A stretch of DNA of 64,000 nt from Hibiscus mutabilis (Eukaryota > Streptophyta > Magnoliopsida > Malvales > Malvaceae), in contig CM033752.1 in assembly GCA_019671005.1 (NCBI GenBank), forward strand, positions 2,914,001-2,978,000. Reading direction: 5' to 3'. Positions 13,801 to 25,206 of this stretch are shown one piece after another. Position 1 is the first letter of the stretch. Every line of letters begins with the position of its first letter. A program made the position numbers and the translations under genes. The notes under the pieces are model-generated. The model was not told the origin of the DNA and did no database searches. It saw only the letters and a list, made by a program, of their open reading frames with translations.

Positions 13801-14951
13801 CTTTCCCCTCTTTCTACATGGTTCAAGGCTGGAAAAGATGAACATTTTTTCATCTTTTAACTATTTGTAACTATTAAATGAATTTTAAATTCATTTAAAT
13901 AGTGAAATTACCAATTTAGCCTTTTAATCCAATGGCTAATTTAATCTCATTTAAAATCAAGGGCCAAGATTAAATTCATGCATATTTCATCTTCCGAAAG
14001 CGTCCTCAACATTTCAAAAATATTTCAAAATTGTCATCCTTGTCAAATGACCAATTTGCCCTCCAACTAGTCTTTATTTACTAGTTTGTTTCAAAATTGC
14101 CATCCATTATAATCTAACTAAATTAGTTCCTTCTCAACTGGCCACTATTCCATAAATATCATTTTATGATTTTCCATGGCTTATGGAACAGCCTCTGAAA
14201 TTTCAATCCATTCCAATTTCCCGATATTCACTAAATACTTCTACTACGATTTTACCTTTACCGAGCTACCAGATCTATTTTGAAAATTCTATATTTCCAT
14301 ATTCGAAAAATAAATACTATTATATCATAAAAATTCCTTTCTTAAGGACTTAGACTGAATTTTCCTAACTCAGTTTATTATTATGATAATTACCGAAAAT
14401 CCTCCAAATATTGAAATAACCATTTTGCCCCCAAATCCAATGAACCCATAATGTACCACATGTCATCATCCTTCATCCAATGGCCTAGATTTAATATTGA
14501 TTTAGTAGTTACCAGCTGTGCCCCTAATATTTCTCCAAAATTATGATCTTGCCATTTTTCATCCAACAGCTCATATTTAACATGGAAAAATCAACTTAAA
14601 TCCAAGGGTTCATATTCTTCCAACAAAAAGAAAATATATTAGACATGTAAAATGACATAATTAACCTTGCCTTATTATCCTTCAAAATATCCCGGATATT
14701 CAATTCGATCCGATTATCCGAATATTTTTTCTGAACTTTATCGCTTTATAGCCATTACTACAAACTCCGTACGAAAAATCCGAGTAACACGGAAACGTCA
14801 TTCTTGGGGGTAAACTATTCATTTACGAGGTTAAAATACACAACTTTTGAAAATTACTTTTTGGTCCCTAAACTTTTCCAAAGTTTATACTTTAGCCACA
14901 AGACTTTCAAAATCTACATTTTGGTCACTAGACAAAAATTGGGATATTACA
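10848..14951 (-). repeat. 5' LTR of inner Gypsy element (4104 bp)
   Basis: It is colinear with 4472-8348. It carries about 227 bp extra, mainly around 13396-13612, that the other LTR lacks. The ORF at 11890-12222 is the counterpart of that at 5513-5770 and is not considered a gene. Confidence 0.9.
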
Positions 14952-15251
14952 CATGGATTGGGATGATGCAAGTAGGTGAGTCATACTTCAAAAGGTAAAT
15001 TTACGTTGGTAGCCCATAAACTTTCCAAAGTTCATATTTTTGTCTCCAAACTTCCAATTTTCACAATTTAGTCACTAAATCATTTTTAAGGAGTTCAATT
15101 AGGTCCAAAGCCTATAAATTGACTCAATTAGAGTTCAATACGATATAATTGATTTCCCAATTAGGATTGACACGATATTTGGATTCTTTCCGATCTAGAT
15201 TTTCCAATCATCGGCACCTAATTCTGACTAGACCGGGTTTTGGGTGTTACA

Positions 15252-15907
15252 GTTGTTGACTTGTTATCATAGTTAAATACTTTAAATCTCCTTCTTCTTG
15301 AGGATTTGTATAATTTAGAAAATGTACTATGGTTATTTGTGAACTTCAAAATAAATATTATCTTTTCCAAAATAGGTTTTCACTTGTTATTTTCAAAATT
15401 TCAATAAAAATATTTAAAAGCAATTTGAGGCAAGCAACGAACCGAACTAAGCTCAAACTCGAGCCTAAAATTTTGAGCTCGAGTTGAGCCTCCTAATACT
15501 ATTTCCGAACCGAGCCTGTCCAAGCTCAGGCTGAGCTCGTTATCACCCCTAAATAGGTGTATAAAGAAGTTAAAAAATTCCTTGTCAAAAAAAAGTTAAA
15601 AAAATTGATGAGAAGATGGTTAGAAAAATGGGCGCTGTTTGTCGGTTTTCAACTTGCTTAAGAAAATGTTTTTTAGTTATTATTGCTACAATCTGATTCT
15701 CTAGAGGCATTCAAACTCATGCAAGACCCGAATGCAAGCTCTAGTTCGATTTTCTTTATACGGACGTACTTGAATTACAGATATTCGTTAAAGAAGAAGT
15801 GGGTGCAAACAAAAACTCAGGTTCTGCTTAAAACTAAAAGTATTCAACGCATGGTTAGAAATATAGTATAAAAACATCAATAAAAAAACAAGAGATCTAC
15901 AAGTTGA
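15252..15907. other. Gene-free interval next to outer LTR
   Basis: AT-rich sequence between the LTR edge and the WD40 fragment. A run at 15460-15545 has a repeated 'gagctcgag/cgagcctg' composition. I see no gene, RNA or known repeat. The stretch nearest 15907 may hold the 3' UTR of the WD40 locus. Confidence 0.4.
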
Positions 15908-17650
15908 TCATTCAGATCTGTCTGAATCACTATATGTTTGTGTACCCCAAAATTTCGAAACATCCGAATGTTCTTCGTCATCACATTCCGAAGAAATCGG
16001 ACGTGTTGCGCCGGAGAAGTCACGGAAACTGACAAGTCCCTGACTGACACCATAACTGGCAGTAACAACTCTGCACGCATTCACGGCCATGGCTGAACAT
16101 CCGATCTTAGAAATTCCGAGCTCTGGACAATTGCAGAGCAAAGAGTTTGTTTGTTTGCCAGTGTCAATCTCCCAAGCATTAACAAAATCATCCCTCAGCC
16201 CTCCGGTAACTATTTTGTACGGATCCATATGTAACAGTGTCACTGAACCCGTATGACCATCTAACTCGGTAACTGGTTTCTGTTTTCATGCCTCCTGATA
16301 TCCCAAAGCATTGCTCTGTGAACCCAATGCAGGATTTTTAATATTAGTTTTTGAAAACGGAGGTTAAACGATCTTAAGTCCGGATTGAAACTGGTTTAGA
16401 AAACAATTCCTTTAACAATGCGAACATGGATAAAGTTATACATAAAATGTCAGCTAGGGGTTATCTTGAGGAGATGTAAAGACCATCTCATTCAAGCTTT
16501 TGTTAACTACCAAACAATGGTACCATGATAAAAGGGAAAATGAATGCCGCGGATTCATACTCAGAGAAAAAGGTCTTACTTGCCAAGTCCACCAGTGCAG
16601 ATTAAAGATTTGGAGGGCACAACGCGAAGGAGAATAGTTTTGGTTGATATACTGCTACAGTGTTAACCTTTTGCATTGTCCTTAAATCGACCACAACAAC
16701 CAGCAGCAATATAAAGCAAGGCTTCGTCGCATTTCATGTCCAGAGGAGCACCAGGCACAGAAGTCATTCCCACACAACAGGAAGAACGAATAGCCGATGA
16801 TGTAGTTGTATCCCAAACTCTCACCTGTGAACCGCAATATGGTCAATTAGTATTCAACGGTTGAGAAATCTACGAGTATAAACATGAAAAGTAAAACTCA
16901 GGTGATGGTAAGAAGCGAATGGTCAAGAACAAAGGCGGATACGATACCTTGGAATCCATTGACATGGTTACCAAAAGGGAAGGTTTGTACCTGGAAAATG
17001 ATGGGCAAATCAAACATACAGAATATAAAGCTCGAACTTTGTAATGTTTGTTTTAATTTTGAACAAAGGAAGGGGGGGAACCCCTTCTTGAAGAAACAGA
17101 TTCTTACCCGGCAACTGACATCAATGAGACAGGTTTCTGATGCCCATAAAATGTAGCCTTTAAAGCTTGTTGCCCACGTTTTCCGCTAGAGCTAAGGGAC
17201 CAGAGACGAACAGTGCCATCTTCCCCACCATTTGCCAATACTTTGACACCACCATCGCCTAATAATTTATCAGACAAGGTGGAAACGGCACCATTATGAC
17301 CTCTAAAGCACCGTTGACAAGCATCCTACAAGCAAAGCATGCAACCAGGACATTCAACCAGAACAGAGCAAAGAAAGATAGGCTTACATTCTATTCATAA
17401 GACAAGCACAAGTAATGATAACAATGAACGACAAACAGAAATTGCATGCATGGGCTCCTACTCAATGCAATGCAACAAATAAATCGAACTTAGTAATACA
17501 GCTCTGTTCAAACGGAAAAAGCAAGGGAGTGTTCAGGATAATACCTTCCACCACAGACGAATTGAGTGGTCACAACTTGAGGTTACCAAAACATTTTCTT
17601 CTCGTTGAATCTCACTTCTAACTAAAGAAGTTTCACCAAGTGGAAACAAT
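15908..17650 (-). pseudogene. WD40-repeat protein gene fragment, frameshifted
   Basis: Four exon-like blocks are visible on the minus strand: 17650-17545, 17325-17108, 16824-16580 and 16315-15908, each with GT-AG borders. Their peptides show WD-repeat hallmarks: CDHSIRLWWK, CFRGHNGAVS with GGEDGTVRLWSLSSS, VRVWDTTTSS, and AMLWDIRRHE with ELDGHTGSV. The last exon ends in an acidic tail before the stop at 15908. WD repeats form a beta-propeller scaffold; the layout reminds me of plant F-box/WD40 proteins such as Arabidopsis FBX2, but no F-box is seen. Frame breaks occur twice in the third block (about 16670-16720 and about 16610) and once in the last (about 16285). The N-terminal part is missing above 17650. 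It is most likely a pseudogene; sequencing errors are the alternative. Confidence 0.72.
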
Positions 17651-18497
17651 CTGCAGAACAATTATAAAGGGCATATTAAGCATTTATATAAGACATACCC
17701 GGTTTTGATGCCTAGTGACCATGAAATACTCTTATGTGATTAAGTATGTCGAACTCAAAAATAAAAAAAAATGTCAGCAAGTACATCAAAACCAGTTGTG
17801 CCATTATGCATCTGATAGGAGCAGAATTTTCAAAGAAAGGAAGATAATAGAAAACAGAACAATAGGATTTTATTAAATGTCGTAATGAAGATTCTTAACA
17901 CTATTACAATCAATAAACTTGAGAATCAAAATAATAATATTAATCAAAAACAACCTGCAACTAAGAACAAATCCTAGCATATTTGTTATTTGCTGGAAAA
18001 CAAAGCTAAAGTCCTAAAATTAGGGAATAAAATAAACATGGAAGAACAAGTAGCTGTGGACTGGGAACATGGAGGACAGTTAAGTTGGGACTCAACTCCT
18101 CTTTAGGATCATGTAGATTATGTAGGCCAAATAGTTGGAACTTTGCAGGGTAGTGGAACTAGTGGAACCGTATCAACATCCCATTTCGAACGAAAGAATA
18201 TTCATTTTGCGGAAACAATCTTCAGAGCAGCATGCCAAAGGAACTCTAACTATTGCATGTTGGCATGCCCAATTCCAATGCCTAGCGTCCATAAATACCC
18301 CTTAAGTAAAATGTCACAAGTAAATCAATAATTTTTTTTTCTCGATGAATCAAACATTAAATTTGAGTTCAGAAAAATAAAAAAAAAGTGAACTGAAAAT
18401 TTTGGAGGCTAATGGTCTTCGACAATGACGATTGATGACAGCCGATTGAGGTAAGTAACAACCAACAATCAGACTTTGATCGAATTGAAAAGTTAAA
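17651..18497. other. Gene-free interval upstream of WD40 fragment
   Basis: If the WD40 gene were whole, its first exons would lie here on the minus strand. I find no F-box or further WD repeat. The ORF at 18143-18331 is not recognisable. Nothing else is assigned. Confidence 0.4.
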
Positions 18498-19086
18498 TTG
18501 TTATTTGGGTAAACTACCCAGGTGACCACCCAACTATTGGGTGTGACTTGTTTTGGCCACCGAATTAAAAAAATTTAAAATTCGACCACCCAACTATTTA
18601 ATTAGACCTATTTTGGCCACCGCATAATTACACATTTAGTCCTTGTTAGTTACCTATTATATCAATTTAGTCATAATTTTAAATTAAATAAATAAAATTA
18701 ATCAACCAATCAAGTGACGACACGTGTTGTCACCCGATTGGATGATTTTATTTAATTATTATTTTATTGCATTTAATATATTTTCCTCCAATCAAATGGT
18801 GACACGTGTCACCACCTGATAAAAAGAAATTCAAGAATAAAAAGGGAGTGCTTGACATAAGGTTTGAACCCACAACCTCATGAGTGGAAACCCATTACCC
18901 CTCTTTTAGTCATAATTTTAAATTAAATAAATAAAATTAATCAACCAATCAAGTGACGACACATGTTGTCACCCGATTGGATGATTTTATTTAATTATTA
19001 TTTTATTATATTTAATATATTTTCCTCCAACGTGTCACCACCTGATGAAAAGAAAATTCAAGAATAAAAAAGGAGTGCTTGGCATA

Positions 19087-19148
19087 AGGTTTGAACCTAA
19101 ATCCTCATGAGTGGAAACCCATGACTTTACCACTACACCAATCCAATT
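19087..19148 (-). repeat. tRNA-like module, left arm
   Basis: On the minus strand this reads TTGGTGTAGTGGTAAAGTC, then GGGTTTCCACTCATGAGG, then a GGTTCAAA box. These resemble the A and B boxes of tRNA genes. A cloverleaf is not convincing, and it is the mirror copy of 20181-20244. A shorter related piece is at 18857-18895. Confidence 0.5.
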
Positions 19149-19279
19149 TTAGTGAAATGAGTTGCACCATATTTTATACATTTTATAATGCAGTAAATAC
19201 TAGGGAATAAAGAAGTAAAACGGTTGCTAGGAGACTCGAACCTAAATCACTTAAAATGTATAAAATCACACAAACCACA

Positions 19280-20050
19280 TAACCAATTCAAATAATTGAT
19301 TTAAATATGAATATATTTCAAATATATTTAAATATTCAAATATTCAATTTAAATATTCAATTTAATAATTCGAATCGAATATTAAAATTGAATATTCAAA
19401 TATTTAAACCGAATATTCAAATATTTAAATCAAATATTAAATTGAATATTTAAATCGAATATTCGATTATAAAATATTTGATTTAAAATATTCGAATATT
19501 TAAAATGTTTAAATCTAATATTCGAATATTTAAATTGATATTAAATCGAATATTCAAATGTTTAAATGAAATATTAGAATATTTGATTCAAATATTTACA
19601 AATTTCTGCTGACTTTTCGGTTTAAATACTCAAATATTTGATTTAAATATTCAATTTAATATTTGATTTAAATATTCGAATATTTGATTCAAATATTCAA
19701 ATATTTGATTTAAATATTCTAATATTCGATTTAAACATTTGAATATTCGATTTAATATTCAATTTAAATATTTGAATATTAGATTTAAACATTTTAAATA
19801 TTCAAATATTCAATTTAAATATTCTAATATTTGATTTAAACATTTTAAATATTTGAATATTTTAAATCAAATATTTTATAATTGAATATTCTATTTAAAT
19901 ATTCAATTTAATATTTGATTTAAATATTTGAATATTTGATTTTAATATTCAATTTAAATATTCGATTCGAATTATTAAATTGAATATTCGAATATTTAAA
20001 TATATTTATAATATATTCATATTTAAATCAATTATTTGAATTGGTTATGT
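19280..20050. repeat. AT-rich palindromic core of foldback element
   Basis: About 770 bp consist almost wholly of variants of AATATTCAAATATTTAAAT. The left and right halves are roughly reverse complements around 19660, so the whole core can fold into a large hairpin with many smaller ones. No coding capacity. Confidence 0.85.
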
Positions 20051-20180
20051 GGTTTGTGTGATTTTACACATTTCAATTGATTTAGGTTCGAGTCTCTTAG
20101 CAACTGTTTTACTTCTTTATTCCGTAGTATTTGCTGCATTATAAGATATATAAAATATGGTGCAATCTATTTCTTAAAAT

Positions 20181-20244
20181 TGGATTGGTGCAGTGGTAAA
20201 GTCATGGGTTTCCACTCATGAGGTTATGGGTTCAATTCTTACAT
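20181..20244 (+). repeat. tRNA-like module, right arm
   Basis: TGGTGCAGTGGTAAAGTCAT resembles an A box. GGTTCAATTC, about 35 bases on, resembles a B box. It could be a captured tRNA or SINE head. I do not call a functional tRNA because the stems and anticodon arm are not clear. Confidence 0.5.
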
Positions 20245-20960
20245 TAAGCATTTCTCTTTTTATTCTTGAATTTTCCTTTCATCAGGTGGTGACATGTGTC
20301 ACCACCTGATTGGAGGAAAATATATTAAATACAATAAAATAATAATTAAATAAAACATCCAATCGGGTGATGACACGTGTCGTCACTTGATTGGTTGATT
20401 AATTTTATTTCTTTAATTTAAAATTAGGACTAAATTGATATAATAGGTAACTAACAAAGACCAAATGTGTAATTTTACAAATTTTACTTTAACGGCCACG
20501 TTACCCCTTCTGTCATCGGCGGTGGCCAAAATAGGTCTAATTAAATAATTGAGTGGTCAAATTTTGAATTTTTTTAGTTTGGTGGCTAAAACAGGTCAAA
20601 CCCAATAGTTGGGTGACACTACCTGATGAAAGGAAAATATATTAAATACAATAAAATAATAATTAAATAAAACATCCAATCGGGCGACGACACGTGTCGT
20701 CACTTGATTGGTTGATTAATTTTATTTATTTAATTTAAAATTAAGACTAAATTGATATAATAGGTAACTAACAAAGACCAAATGTGTAATTATACAAATT
20801 TTACTTTAACAGCCACGTTACCCCTTCCGTCATCGGCGGTGGCCAAAATAGATCTAATTAAATAATTGGGTGGTCAAATTTTGAATTTTTTAGTTTGGTG
20901 TCCAAAACAGGTCAAACCCAATAGTTGGGTGGCCACCCAAGTAGTTTACCCTTGTTATTT

Positions 20961-21398
20961 TATCTAGAGTTTAAGAATTTAATTAATATTGTATTTAAAT
21001 TTAAGGGTTAAATTAAAATTTTATTTAAATTTAAAGGTTAAATTAAAATTTTATTTAAAATTCAAGGGCCAATTTGAAAATTAATATATTTTACTAATAC
21101 AACCTTCTTTTAGAAATTCCATTTCTTGTTGGTCAAGACTCAAGTTTAAAAGGTAAAATAAAAGGCCTCTATAATCCAGCGGTGATAACATACAGTAACC
21201 TACTCACCACTAACATCCAACGGTCACAAGATTTCCAATAATAAAAATTTATTTAAACCAAAATCCCAACCTCCGAAATGAAAGGTGAAATTAGGGTTTT
21301 TGAGTTCTCCTATTTATTCCACCTCTGAGAATTATAACTCCCAATGCTCTTCTTTTCATTGAAATTTTTCTCGAGATTCGTTTATCCCTAAAGATATC
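20961..21398 (+). promoter_or_regulatory. Upstream region and 5' UTR of VDAC locus
   Basis: The interval between the foldback element and the VDAC start codon. It is AT-rich with repeated 'ttaaatttaagggttaaatt' near 20990-21060. A pyrimidine-rich leader runs from about 21300 to 21398. No definite core promoter element is assigned. Confidence 0.4.
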
Positions 21399-22109
21399 AT
21401 GACCAAGGGTCCAGGTCTCTACACTGAAATTGGCAAGAAAGCCAGAGGTACAAAAATACGACTTCTTTTGAACAAAAATGAGGTTTTTCAAGCTTTCAAT
21501 CCTTAATTTAATGTGTGCCTTTCTTCTTTTGGATTTCAGACCTTCTTTACAAGAATGATCAGACTGACCAAAAGTTCACTCTCATCATCATCTCTCCGAC
21601 TGGAATTGTAAGTTCCCTTTTTTCCCAATTCCTGGGTTGGTTTATTAAGGAATTAATTTTGGATGAGTTGTTATGTGAAACCCAAGTTCTGGGTTTTTTT
21701 TTCCCCCTCATTTTATGATATTGTTGGGTTCGTTTTAGATTTCTTTTTGGGTTCCAAATGTATGTGTTATTAATTTCATTTTCTAGATTTTTTTTGCCTT
21801 TGTAGGATCTTTTTGATGCATGTGTGTAATCACTCAATTTTATCCAGTTTGTAAATATTGTGTTAATATATTAGTATAATAATTAATAAATATTATTGCA
21901 TATAATACAATATTACGTTTGCTTACTATATATGTGTGGATAATATATATGTGTGCGTTATATACGAGTATATCAATATAATGTGTGTACGTCCGTATAA
22001 GAATATGTATGTGCGTGTGTGTATACATATATAATGTGTGTATATTTGCATTAGTAATATGCGTGAATATATATATGCTGATATATGTGTGTGTATATGC
22101 TATATATAC

Positions 22110-22110
<1 letters not shown>

Positions 22111-22159
<49 letters not shown>
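22111..22159 (+). repeat. (TAT)n microsatellite in VDAC intron 2
   Basis: About 16 uninterrupted TAT/ATT units, preceded by a TG/TA-rich stretch from about 21890. It abuts the left edge of the LTR-like insertion. Confidence 0.95.
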
Positions 22160-22160
22160 T

Positions 22161-25100
22161 TGTTAACATGATAAATGGGCTAAAATAGATCCAATATAAA
22201 ATATAAAAACCCATAAATGTTATAAGTGTTTAAGTCTATTTACATTTGCAAGGCCCGAAACAAATAATAAATACATATAAGACCCAAGTGGATTACATAG
22301 GCCTGTTTGGCCCAATATAATTAATCAAAAAACCCTAGAATTTAATCTGCTATCCCTTTCATCTGTTGCAGCCGTCATCATCCAAGCCGTTGGATTAGAA
22401 ATTATCCAACGGCCCGGATCAGAAGAAGCCAATACAGCTGGCGCGCGTGTGATGTACCCGAGGGGACTCTACACTTCTCACTCGCGCGTGCAACGCACGC
22501 GCGAGACCAACCGTCTTCCACGTGCCACGCAGATTCATCACGGGCTGCCACGACACTTTCCCGAGGCCATCTGGACCGTTCGTTTCTAAGGGATCATGGC
22601 CGTTGGATCAGATCTGATCCAACGACCCAAAGCAAATCTGGCCGAGATAACTTCTTATCTTCTCTGCCACGTGGCCGCATCACCGCTTCGTCTGCTGCCG
22701 CCGTACGATCTCACCGGCCCTCACCAAACCGGACATGCAAGAAACAAATAAACAAGTCAGATCAAGCATGGGTTCTCAGGTTTCATATCCAATCAATTGC
22801 TTGTCAACAGTAAAGACTAGATCTACTTCTACTATCATTTGCATGTTGTAAAAGGAGGGGGGAGATCTATGGTAAAAAAAAAAGGAGGGGAGAAGATCCA
22901 GTCAGATGGAGGGGGTCGATTTTGAAAAAACAAAAAAGAAATTTGGGGGTCTTTTGAGTTCTAAATGTTTTTGTAAGAAAGGATTCGAAAGGAAAATTTC
23001 AGATCAATACAAAGAAAAATTTCAAAGAAATCTGTTTGTTTTTTTTTAGTTCGAAATCCAAAGTTTCTTTGTTGTTTTATTTGAGTCAAAAAAGGGGTTT
23101 CGAAAGGCTTACCAGTCGCTCCAGGGTTGCTGCCGTCGTTCCCTCTTCGCCATGACGCCGAGCTGCCGTTGAACGACACGTAAAGGTCGGCCGAGCATGG
23201 AGGTTCCCATGGGGAACGGCGCCGTCGAGTGGAAGAATGAGAGGATTGAGATAGGCTTTTAGGTTATTGTTTCAGTTTGAAATTGAAAAAATGAAACCCC
23301 ATCTATTTTAAACCAAGACAAGTGAAACGATGTAGTTTTGCAGCGACCCGACCCGCGGTGACCCGGATACCTGGGGAGGATTCGCGTTTTTGGCAAATAG
23401 TCTAATTGCATGAGAGGTCCTCTTACTCTTTCCCGCTTTTATTTTTGGTCATGGGATAATTTCATTTTCCAATCCCCATTCTTTGTTACCGCATGCTTTT
23501 GCACCCTTTTTTATTTCAAATCAGCATCTCCATTTCACTTTCATTCAATTCAATCCCGAAAATAAATTGGATCAGATCTTAAATGGCATAAATACCTTCA
23601 AAGTCCTTCCGCGTTTCTGTTTCTTGCACTTTGAGCTTGCCCTTGGGGAAAATTACATAGTCGGTCCCTTCAGGTTTTGTATAGCTTGAAATTCCGTCCT
23701 TAAATCGTTTTTTAATTTCTGCCATTCTGTTTCATTTCATTGCATTTCAGTCCCTTTTCATGTTTTAAATATTTTATATCCTTGTTTTTATTTTCTTATC
23801 ATGTTTGTATTGCTTTTCTTTTGTGTGTGCATTTACGTTTAAATATTATGTTTTCAATATGCGTATTAATATGGGTTATATCATGTTTTATTTGTTCATG
23901 TTATGTGCATGTTTGTTTTATATGTTATGTTTAGTTTAATTGGTAGTATGTTTACATGAGTTTTACGATTATTTTACACTGTAGATCATATGTTAGTCTA
24001 AGGTAATATGCTTGGCATGCGTTATGGTATGTTTTTAGAGCTTTATTAATATGTGTTATGTTAATGTTATTTTGTTTTTATTAAATCCAATAGTTCATGC
24101 TTGCATCCCCTTTTATTTTATTATTTTATTTAAATAGCTTAAGTTTTTAGAGTAATTTATGTGTTTATCGTGTTTTTTTAGCCCATATACGTTTCTTGCC
24201 ATGACTATGTTAATATTAGGGAAATCCTTGATATAAAAATTGTGTCATATGATAAAGTTTTAGTATAATTTTATGTGGAGTTGTTGCTTTGCTAATTTAG
24301 TATCTTTCTTGCTCTATGTATGTCATGCACATGTTGCATTGGTTTTTATGTCCAAGTATGGTATAGTTAATTAGTTTGACCTAAAAGCATATTGTTCTTC
24401 TCTTTACCATGTCCATGCGTTTATGTTCTCTTTGTATTTAGTTTTGATCCTTGTATGTGTTATTTATATCTATGCTCATGCATTTCATTATTTTTGTTTA
24501 ATATTATGATGTTCCTTTTTATGTTTTAGTATCATGTCGTGTATGTGTTTAAGTATGTTAGGATTAATTAATTTAGTTTTTAAAGAATGTTTTGTCTTGT
24601 TCATGTCTTTATTTTGTCTTTTTATTATTATGATGTGTCGTTTTTGTTCATTTGTTTTATTATCTTCTTATTAATTTTGTAGTATTCCTCTTTTTATGTT
24701 TTTTTCATACCACCTCCATGTGAATGTTTTATATATTTATTTATTTAATTAGCTCTAGGTTGCATAATGGAATATAAATTGTCAATGCGGTGCCCTTCTA
24801 TCCGAGCGTAAACGGGGCCAGTATCAGGCGTAGTGACGGTGGTTAGGCGTTTACTCTCGGATAACAGGGCTTTTAAAATCTACTCGCACTTATAACCAAA
24901 ATTTAAATTAATCGTCACTTTAATCCGGAAAGTTTAATTTTTATAAAGCGGTAATTATTAAAGTACTAATTTTGGGCGGGGTGGGCTGTTAATCCTTCCC
25001 CATCCGTAACCCGACTCCCGAACCCCAACAGTTTTCAAATCTCTAGTTTATGGTGTCCGGCCTACCTAAGTGGCCGGTGGCGACTCCATTTTCTTAAATA

Positions 25101-25206
25101 AAACACGGGTTTCTAAGACCCCCACGGAATAAACATTTTTATATCCGAAAGACAACCAACACCTCGAAAACTTCGGTTTTTTTAGCGAATCGGAGACATC
25201 GCTACA
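22161..25206 (+). mobile_element. Solo-LTR-like insertion in VDAC intron 2
   Basis: The block begins TGTTAACATG and ends near GACATCGCTACA. Its right part, read in reverse from 25206, has the same order of motifs as the LTR ends at 40356 and 51690: GGAGTCGCCACCG, a short gap, GGCCGGACACC, then GGGAGTCGGGTTACG. It is thus a relative of the Tat/Ogre-like LTR, in opposite (plus) orientation. A GC-rich part at 22430-22720 and a leader-like part at 23100-23260 also resemble that LTR. No interior, primer site or coding domain follows, so a solo LTR is inferred. No target duplication was found, so the exact edges are uncertain. ORFs inside are not recognisable. Confidence 0.6.

Larger units (their letters stand above)
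4472..14951 (-). mobile_element. Inner Ty3/Gypsy element with very long LTRs, nested in outer LTR
   Basis: This is a complete-looking element in minus orientation: 3' LTR 4472-8348, interior 8349-10847, 5' LTR 10848-14951. Both LTRs start TGTAACAC and end GGGATATTACA. The interior is bounded by a primer binding site at 10831-10842 and a purine tract at 8349-8365. It is only about 2.5 kb, too short for a full gag-pol of about 4.5 kb or more, and shows only decayed pol remnants. The direct repeat CACAT occurs at 4467-4471 and 14950-14954. The right copy overlaps the final CA of the LTR, so it is a probable rather than exact 5-bp target duplication. The copy is non-autonomous. Confidence 0.88.
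1138..15251 (-). mobile_element. 5' LTR of outer Ty3/Gypsy element, interrupted by nested element
   Basis: The plus-strand left edge is TGTAATACCCCATTCCCGG. The right edge, ending at 15251, is CCGGGTTTTGGGTGTTACA, which gives short inverted LTR ends. Between them, 1138-4471 and 14952-15251 belong to this LTR, and 4472-14951 is a second element inserted into it. Allowing for the 1352-bp duplication, the original LTR was about 2.3 kb. The part at 1545-1945 is rich in near-palindromic CGTACCGATACG-type motifs. I see no gene in the LTR; short ORFs in it have no recognisable domain. The matching 3' LTR and target duplication would lie outside the window. Confidence 0.7.
18507..20951. mobile_element. 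Mutator-like foldback element, non-autonomous
   Basis: The ends are long inverted repeats: GGGTAAACTACCCAGGTGAC at 18507 pairs with the complement of 20951 backwards, GGGTAAACTACTTGGGTGGC. The arms match for several hundred bp, with an internal deletion of about 40 bp on the left. A perfect 9-bp direct repeat, TTGTTATTT, flanks the element at 18498-18506 and 20952-20960, the hallmark of Mutator superfamily insertion. Each arm holds a second partial copy of its own sequence (18905-19040 and 20275-20620), so the arms are themselves duplicated. No transposase ORF is present, so mobility would depend on an enzyme encoded elsewhere. Confidence 0.9.

Noticed and set aside
20181..20244. A functional tRNA gene
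   Set aside because: Only box-like motifs are present; I cannot draw a sound acceptor stem or anticodon arm, and a mirror copy sits in the other arm of a mobile element.
21840..22188. Tyr-rich ORFs on both strands in VDAC intron 2
   Set aside because: They translate TA/TG-rich and (TAT)n microsatellite sequence.
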